From Rhodospirillales bacterium (GTDB taxonomy: Bacteria > Pseudomonadota > Alphaproteobacteria > ATCC43930 > CGMCC-115725): a stretch of 64,000 nucleotides of DNA. Shown here piece after piece: positions 59,872 to 64,000 of the stretch. A program made the translations under genes and the position numbers. How positions within the stretch are numbered: position 1 is the stretch's first letter; the number at the start of each line of letters is the position of its first letter. The notes below the pieces were generated by a model, which made no database searches, was not told the origin of the DNA, and worked only from the letters and a program-made list of their open reading frames with translations. Location of the stretch: assembly GCA_028288725.1 (NCBI GenBank), contig JAQGIC010000034.1, positions 46,058 through 110,057 of the forward strand, read 5' to 3'.

Positions 59872-60660
59872 CTAGGCTCCCATGACCTGGGCGAAACGCA
59901 CGTCGCCGGTGGTAATTCGTCGGCGTCCCGTAACCGTATCGAGCACCAGGGCCCCATCCAGGTCGAGGTCGACGAAGCGGCCGCTGACGACCTGATCGCC
60001 TTGCCGGATCTCGATGGCCTCGCCCAGCCCGCGCGCAAGCGTCAGCCAGCGCGTCCGGATGTCCGCGAAACCGTCGCGGTGCCAGTCGTCCAGCCGCTCG
60101 GCCAGCGCGCCATAGAGCAGTTCCAGCACCAGGCCGGCGTCGGCGACCCCGCCCAAAGGCTGCAATGCCACCGCGCGATAGGGCGTGTTGTCCGGTGCGG
60201 CCACGATGTTCACGCCCATGCCCAGCACCAGCCAATCCACCGTGCCGTTCGGACCCGACTGCGCCTCGAGCAGGATGCCGGCGATCTTGCCGCCGTCGAC
60301 CAGCACATCGTTCGGCCATTTGAGGGTGACCGGCACGTTGGCGGGCAGCAGTGCGCGGACCGTCTCGGCCACGGCCAGGGCGGCCACGAAACCCAGTTCG
60401 GCCGCGCGGGCCGGCTTCACGTCGGGCCTTAGGATACAGGACGTATAGAGATTGCCGCGCGGGCTTTGCCATTGCCGGTCGAGCCGGCCGCGGCCCGCCG
60501 TCTGTTCCAGCGCCCAGACCAGCGTGCCATGGGCGGCCCCGGCGGCAGCGAGCGCCTTGGCCTCGTCGCTGGTCGAACCGACGCTGTCGCGGAGCACCGC
60601 CGTGAAACCCGGCGGCAGCTTGGGGCCGCCGCCGGCTTCAGGGGTCTCCGGTCGCGTCAT
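59872..60660 (-). CDS. birA: Biotin--[acetyl-CoA-carboxylase] ligase
   Basis: A 262-residue biotin protein ligase with no N-terminal DNA-binding domain, so an enzyme only. Motifs: [53 protein letters not shown] and GMGVNIV, then the SH3-like C-terminal domain. It attaches biotin to carboxylase carrier proteins. Its ATG overlaps the nuoN stop (ATGA), a conserved alphaproteobacterial linkage. Confidence 0.95.
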   Translation of the reverse strand: MTRPETPEAGGGPKLPPGFTAVLRDSVGSTSDEAKALAAAGAAHGTLVWALEQTAGRGRLDRQWQSPRGNLYTSCILRPDVKPARAAELGFVAALAVAETVRALLPANVPVTLKWPNDVLVDGGKIAGILLEAQSGPNGTVDWLVLGMGVNIVAAPDNTPYRAVALQPLGGVADAGLVLELLYGALAERLDDWHRDGFADIRTRWLTLARGLGEAIEIRQGDQVVSGRFVDLDLDGALVLDTVTGRRRITTGDVRFAQVMGA

Positions 60661-62108
60661 CCCTGGAACAACGATGCCGCGGCGGCCTCGGCGGTCGCCA
60701 GCAGCGGGCCGGGGATCAGGATGAACAGCAGGATGATCACCGCGGTCACCGCCGTCACGAACCGGACGGCGTTGCCGCCGGCTGTCGGGTCGAGCGCTTC
60801 GGCCGGAGTGTCGAAATACATCAGCTTCACGACGCGGATGTAATAGTAGCAGCCGACCACGCTCGCCAGGATGCCGAGCACGGCGAGCCAGATCAGCCCG
60901 GCGTGAACGGCCGCCATGAAGACGATGAATTTCGGCACGAAGCCCGCGAGCGGCGGCACGCCGGCCATCGAGAACATGAAGATCGCGAGCGCCGCCGCCG
61001 TCATCGGCTGGGACTTCGACAGGCCGGCCAGATCGCTGATCTCCTCGACGCTCTCGCCCCGGCGCTCCATGCACAGGATGACCGAGAAGGCACCCAGGTT
61101 CATAACCAGGTAGACCGCCAGATAGACCATCACGCCGCGGACGCCTTCGGCGCTGCCGGCGGCGAGGCCGATCAACGCGTAGCCGACATGGCCGATCGAG
61201 CTGTAGGCCATCAGGCGCTTGATGTTGGACTGGCTGATCGCGGCATAGGCGCCCAGGACCATGGACGCGAGCGAGATCGCCCAGATGATCTGCTGCCATT
61301 GATGGACCAGATGGCCGAACGGCTCGATCATCACGCGCAGGAACAGCGACAAAGCCGCGATCTTGGGCGCCACCGCGAAGAAGCCGGTGACCGGCGTCGG
61401 CGCCCCCTCATAGACGTCGGGCGTCCACATGTGGAACGGCACGGCCGAGCATTTGAAGGCGAGACCGACCGACAGGAACACCACGCCGATGATGAGGCCG
61501 ATCGAGCCCAGGCCCGCCTCGCTGCTCAAGACCTTGGCGAGCTGGTCGAAATTGGTCGAGCCGGCGAAGCCGTAGATCAGCGACGCGCCGAACAGCAGCA
61601 TGCCCGAGCTCAAGGCGCCCAGAACGAAATACTTCAGGCCCGCCTCGGTCGAGCGCACCGTGTCGCGCTTGAACGCGGCCAGCACATAGAGCGACAGGCT
61701 CTGCAGTTCGAGCCCGATATAGAGCGAGATCAGGTCGTTGGCCGAGACCATCGCCTGCATGCCGATGGTCGCGAACAGGATCAGGATCGGGAATTCGAAC
61801 CGGTCGACCCGGTTGCGCTCGTTATATTGCCGCGCCATCACGATCGAGACCGCCGAGCCGACGACGATCAGCGACTTCATGAAAATCGCGAACTGCTCGG
61901 TCACGAACATGCCGTTGAAGGTGACGGTGCGTGCGAGCGGGCCGCGGTTGATCAGCACCAGATCGACGATCAGCGCCAGCACGGCGAGCCAGGACACGAC
62001 GGCGGAGGTCCGGTCGGCGCGGAATACGCCGACCATCATCAGCACCATCGCGGCGACGGCCAGGAACAGCTCCGGCAGCGCCGGGATAAGATCGGGAACG
62101 GGCATCAT
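60657..62108 (-). CDS. nuoN: NADH-quinone oxidoreductase subunit N
   Basis: A 483-residue antiporter-like complex I subunit with about 14 membrane helices; [20 protein letters not shown] holds a conserved Glu, and [20 protein letters not shown] a conserved proton-path block, with [18 protein letters not shown]. It is part of the proton-pumping arm. Start choices are ATG 62108 (sharing one base with the nuoM TGA), GTG 62111 (GTGA overlap) or ATG 62105. Confidence 0.96.
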   Translation of the reverse strand: MMPVPDLIPALPELFLAVAAMVLMMVGVFRADRTSAVVSWLAVLALIVDLVLINRGPLARTVTFNGMFVTEQFAIFMKSLIVVGSAVSIVMARQYNERNRVDRFEFPILILFATIGMQAMVSANDLISLYIGLELQSLSLYVLAAFKRDTVRSTEAGLKYFVLGALSSGMLLFGASLIYGFAGSTNFDQLAKVLSSEAGLGSIGLIIGVVFLSVGLAFKCSAVPFHMWTPDVYEGAPTPVTGFFAVAPKIAALSLFLRVMIEPFGHLVHQWQQIIWAISLASMVLGAYAAISQSNIKRLMAYSSIGHVGYALIGLAAGSAEGVRGVMVYLAVYLVMNLGAFSVILCMERRGESVEEISDLAGLSKSQPMTAAALAIFMFSMAGVPPLAGFVPKFIVFMAAVHAGLIWLAVLGILASVVGCYYYIRVVKLMYFDTPAEALDPTAGGNAVRFVTAVTAVIILLFILIPGPLLATAEAAAASLFQG

Positions 62109-63640
62109 CACTTCACCACTGAGACGGCATCGGCCGCGGCCAGATGCGGCCGGGGCAGCGAGGCGATACGACCGCGATCGATCACGAAGCTGACCGCCGG
62201 CTTCATCGGGTCGAGGAACGAGGACGGGTATATGCCCATCCAGAACACCAGCACGATCAGCGGCGCGAAGATCAGCTTCTCGCGCCAGGACAGGTCGAGC
62301 ATGGCCCGCACGTCATCCTTGGTGATCTTGCCGAAGATCACGCGGCGATAGAGATACAGCATGTAGGCGGCACCCAGGATGATGCCGGTCGTGGCGAGGA
62401 AACCCACCCAGCTGTTGGCCTCGAACGCGCCGTTCAGCACCAGGAACTCGCCGACGAAGCCGGACGTGCCGGGCAGACCGACCGACGCCATCATGAAGAT
62501 CATGAAGACGAAGGAGTATTTCGGCATGTTCTCGGCCAGGCCGCCATAGCGGGCGATCTCGCGGGTGTGCAGCCGGTCATAGACGACGCCGACGCACAGG
62601 AACAGGGCGCCGGAGACGAAGCCATGGCTGATCATGGTCAGCACGGCGCCCTGCATGCCCTGCTGGTTCATCGTGAAGATGCCGATCGTGACGAAGCCCA
62701 TATGGGCGACCGACGAATAGGCGATCAGCTTCTTCATGTCTTCCTGGGCCAGCGCCACCAGCGAGGTATAGATGATCGCGATGACCGAGAGCGCGAAGAT
62801 GAGCGGCGTGAACGTGGCGCTCGCGTCCGGAAAGAACGGGATCGAGAAGCGCAGGAAGCCGTAGGCACCCATCTTCAGCAGCACGCCGGCCAGGATGACC
62901 GAGCCCGCGGTCGGCGCCTCGACATGGGCATCCGGCAGCCAGGTATGGACCGGCCACATCGGCACCTTGACCGCGAAGGACGCGAAGAACGCCAGCCACA
63001 GATAGGTCTGCATCCCCTTGGGCAGGCTCGAATGCATCGCGGTCGGGATGTCGGTCGTGCCCAGCTGCCAATAGATCGCCAGGATCGCCAGCAGCATCAG
63101 CACCGAGCCCAGGAACGTGTAGAGGAAGAACTTGAACGCGGCATAGACGCGGCGCTGGCCGCCCCAGATGCCGATGATCAGGAACATCGGCAGCAGGCCG
63201 CCTTCGAAGAACAGGTAGAAGAGCGTGATGTCGAGCGCGCAGAACACGCCGATCACCAGGGTCTCCAGGACCAGGAAGGCGATCAGGTATTCCAGGACGC
63301 GCTTCTCGATCGACTTCCAGCTGGCCAGGATACAGATCGGCAGCAGGAAGGCCGTGAGCAGGACGAACAGCACCGAGATGCCGTCCACGCCCATGCGATA
63401 GCCGGCGCCGGCGAACCAGGGGATGTCCTCGACGAACTGGAAGGCCGAGGTGGCGCGGTCAAACCGCGCGGTCAGCAGGATCGACAGGGCGAAGGTCGCC
63501 AGCGTGGTCGCCATGGCGATCCACTTGCCGGCGGTCTCGGTCTTGGCCTGGTCCTTGGCGGCGCCGAACAGGCGCAGCACCAGGATGCCGGCGACGCCGA
63601 CCATGGGCAGGAAGGTGATGAGGCTAAGGATTCCGGTCAT
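62108..63640 (-). CDS. nuoM: NADH-quinone oxidoreductase subunit M
   Basis: A 510-residue antiporter-like complex I subunit with [20 protein letters not shown] near the N-terminus, the conserved [18 protein letters not shown] (key Glu), [20 protein letters not shown] and [20 protein letters not shown]. It overlaps nuoN by one to four bases and follows nuoL by 3 bases. Confidence 0.97.
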   Translation of the reverse strand: MTGILSLITFLPMVGVAGILVLRLFGAAKDQAKTETAGKWIAMATTLATFALSILLTARFDRATSAFQFVEDIPWFAGAGYRMGVDGISVLFVLLTAFLLPICILASWKSIEKRVLEYLIAFLVLETLVIGVFCALDITLFYLFFEGGLLPMFLIIGIWGGQRRVYAAFKFFLYTFLGSVLMLLAILAIYWQLGTTDIPTAMHSSLPKGMQTYLWLAFFASFAVKVPMWPVHTWLPDAHVEAPTAGSVILAGVLLKMGAYGFLRFSIPFFPDASATFTPLIFALSVIAIIYTSLVALAQEDMKKLIAYSSVAHMGFVTIGIFTMNQQGMQGAVLTMISHGFVSGALFLCVGVVYDRLHTREIARYGGLAENMPKYSFVFMIFMMASVGLPGTSGFVGEFLVLNGAFEANSWVGFLATTGIILGAAYMLYLYRRVIFGKITKDDVRAMLDLSWREKLIFAPLIVLVFWMGIYPSSFLDPMKPAVSFVIDRGRIASLPRPHLAAADAVSVVK

Positions 63641-63643
63641 GGC

Positions 63644-64000
63644 TTAACCCCAGGCCCAGAGGGCGTAGCTGAGCAGCCCCGCGACCCCCAGCAGCATGAC
63701 GAAGGCATAGTGGTAGACGTAGCCGGTCTGCGCCCTGCCCGCCGCGCGGCCGACGGCGGCCGAGACGGCGGCGACGCCGTCGGGCCCGAGGCCGTCGATC
63801 AGCTTCTGGTCGCCGACCTTCCAGAACAGGTCGCCCAGCGCCTTGGCCCCGCGCACGAAGACGAAGTCGTAGAGCTCGTCGAAGTACCACTTGTTGTAGA
63901 GGAAGGCGTGCAGCGGCCCGCCGCGGTCGGCGATGCGCCGGCCCATGCCCTCGTTGGCGATATAGACGAACCAGGCCCCGATGAAGCCGAGGGCGGTGAC
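63644..64000 (-). CDS. nuoL: NADH-quinone oxidoreductase subunit L, C-terminal end (partial)
   Basis: The last 118 codons of NuoL; the start lies beyond the window. The segment includes GFIGAWFVYIAN, HAFLYNKWYFDELYDFVFV and a terminal membrane helix, the C-terminal block that follows the long lateral helix in this subunit. The frame stays open to base 64000. It is followed by nuoM after 3 bases. Confidence 0.95.
   Translation of the reverse strand, partial: VTALGFIGAWFVYIANEGMGRRIADRGGPLHAFLYNKWYFDELYDFVFVRGAKALGDLFWKVGDQKLIDGLGPDGVAAVSAAVGRAAGRAQTGYVYHYAFVMLLGVAGLLSYALWAWG

Overview
The window is a GC-rich stretch of alphaproteobacterial chromosome, most consistent with Rhodospirillales in the broad sense. 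Supporting signs are a pyruvate dehydrogenase E1 beta with its own lipoyl domain, LpxI in place of LpxH, the run rpsB-tsf-pyrH-frr-uppS-cdsA-dxr-rseP-bamA-ompH-lpxD-fabZ-lpxA-lpxI-lpxB, a stand-alone CinA C-terminal domain after pgpA, and an alphaproteobacterial SOS box (GAAC-N7-GAAC) in front of lexA. It is almost entirely core chromosome: I see no phage, IS element, CRISPR array, rRNA or tRNA.

Layout. Positions 1-2019 (+): end of ispF, pgpA, cinA and an atypical adenylate-kinase-like gene. 2122-9781 (-): pdhA-pdhB-pdhC-lpd-lipA-coq10 and a lipoprotein, making the pyruvate dehydrogenase complex, its E3 and its lipoyl cofactor. 10123-10917 (+): a membrane-anchored alpha/beta hydrolase. 10921-16731 (-): tpiA, secG, pyrG, kdsA, eno, ftsB. 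16895-20302 (+): ppiD-like chaperone and trpE. 20412-22326 (-): GNAT, a small unknown protein and a YibQ-type deacetylase. 22621-26720 (+): trpG-trpD-trpC-moaC-moeA joined by four successive ATGA overlaps. 26862-29766: lexA and comEC, convergent and overlapping. 29971-33004 (+): gltX, gltA and a small membrane protein. 33117-47942 (-): translation factors, isoprenoid and phospholipid synthesis, BamA and lipid A synthesis in one long run. 48169-54112 (-): a PCuAC-like protein, dnaE, lolD, lolC. 54277-56635 (+): an Old Yellow Enzyme, a structured intergenic RNA candidate and a fumarylacetoacetate hydrolase family protein. 56636-64000 (-): tag, DUF1467, mce, rnj, birA, nuoN, nuoM and the end of nuoL.

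Much of the content serves the cell envelope: Kdo synthesis (kdsA), lipid A acylation (lpxD, lpxA, lpxI, lpxB), outer membrane assembly (bamA, ompH, ppiD), lipoprotein export (lolCD), undecaprenyl and phospholipid precursors (uppS, cdsA, pgpA) and isoprenoid supply (ispF, dxr). Central metabolism is represented by PDH, citrate synthase, enolase, triose-phosphate isomerase and complex I.

The less ordinary signals are between genes. A palindromic repeat occurs at three convergent gene junctions (about 2020, 20301 and 33003) and supplies or abuts the TAG stop codons of five flanking genes. A stem-loop-rich element with a strong rho-independent terminator lies at 55536-55694. The pdhA upstream region holds nested direct and inverted repeats. 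The adenylate-kinase-like protein, a PCuAC-like protein without the canonical copper ligands, and two small unknown proteins are the main coding oddities. No clearly new multi-gene system is visible.
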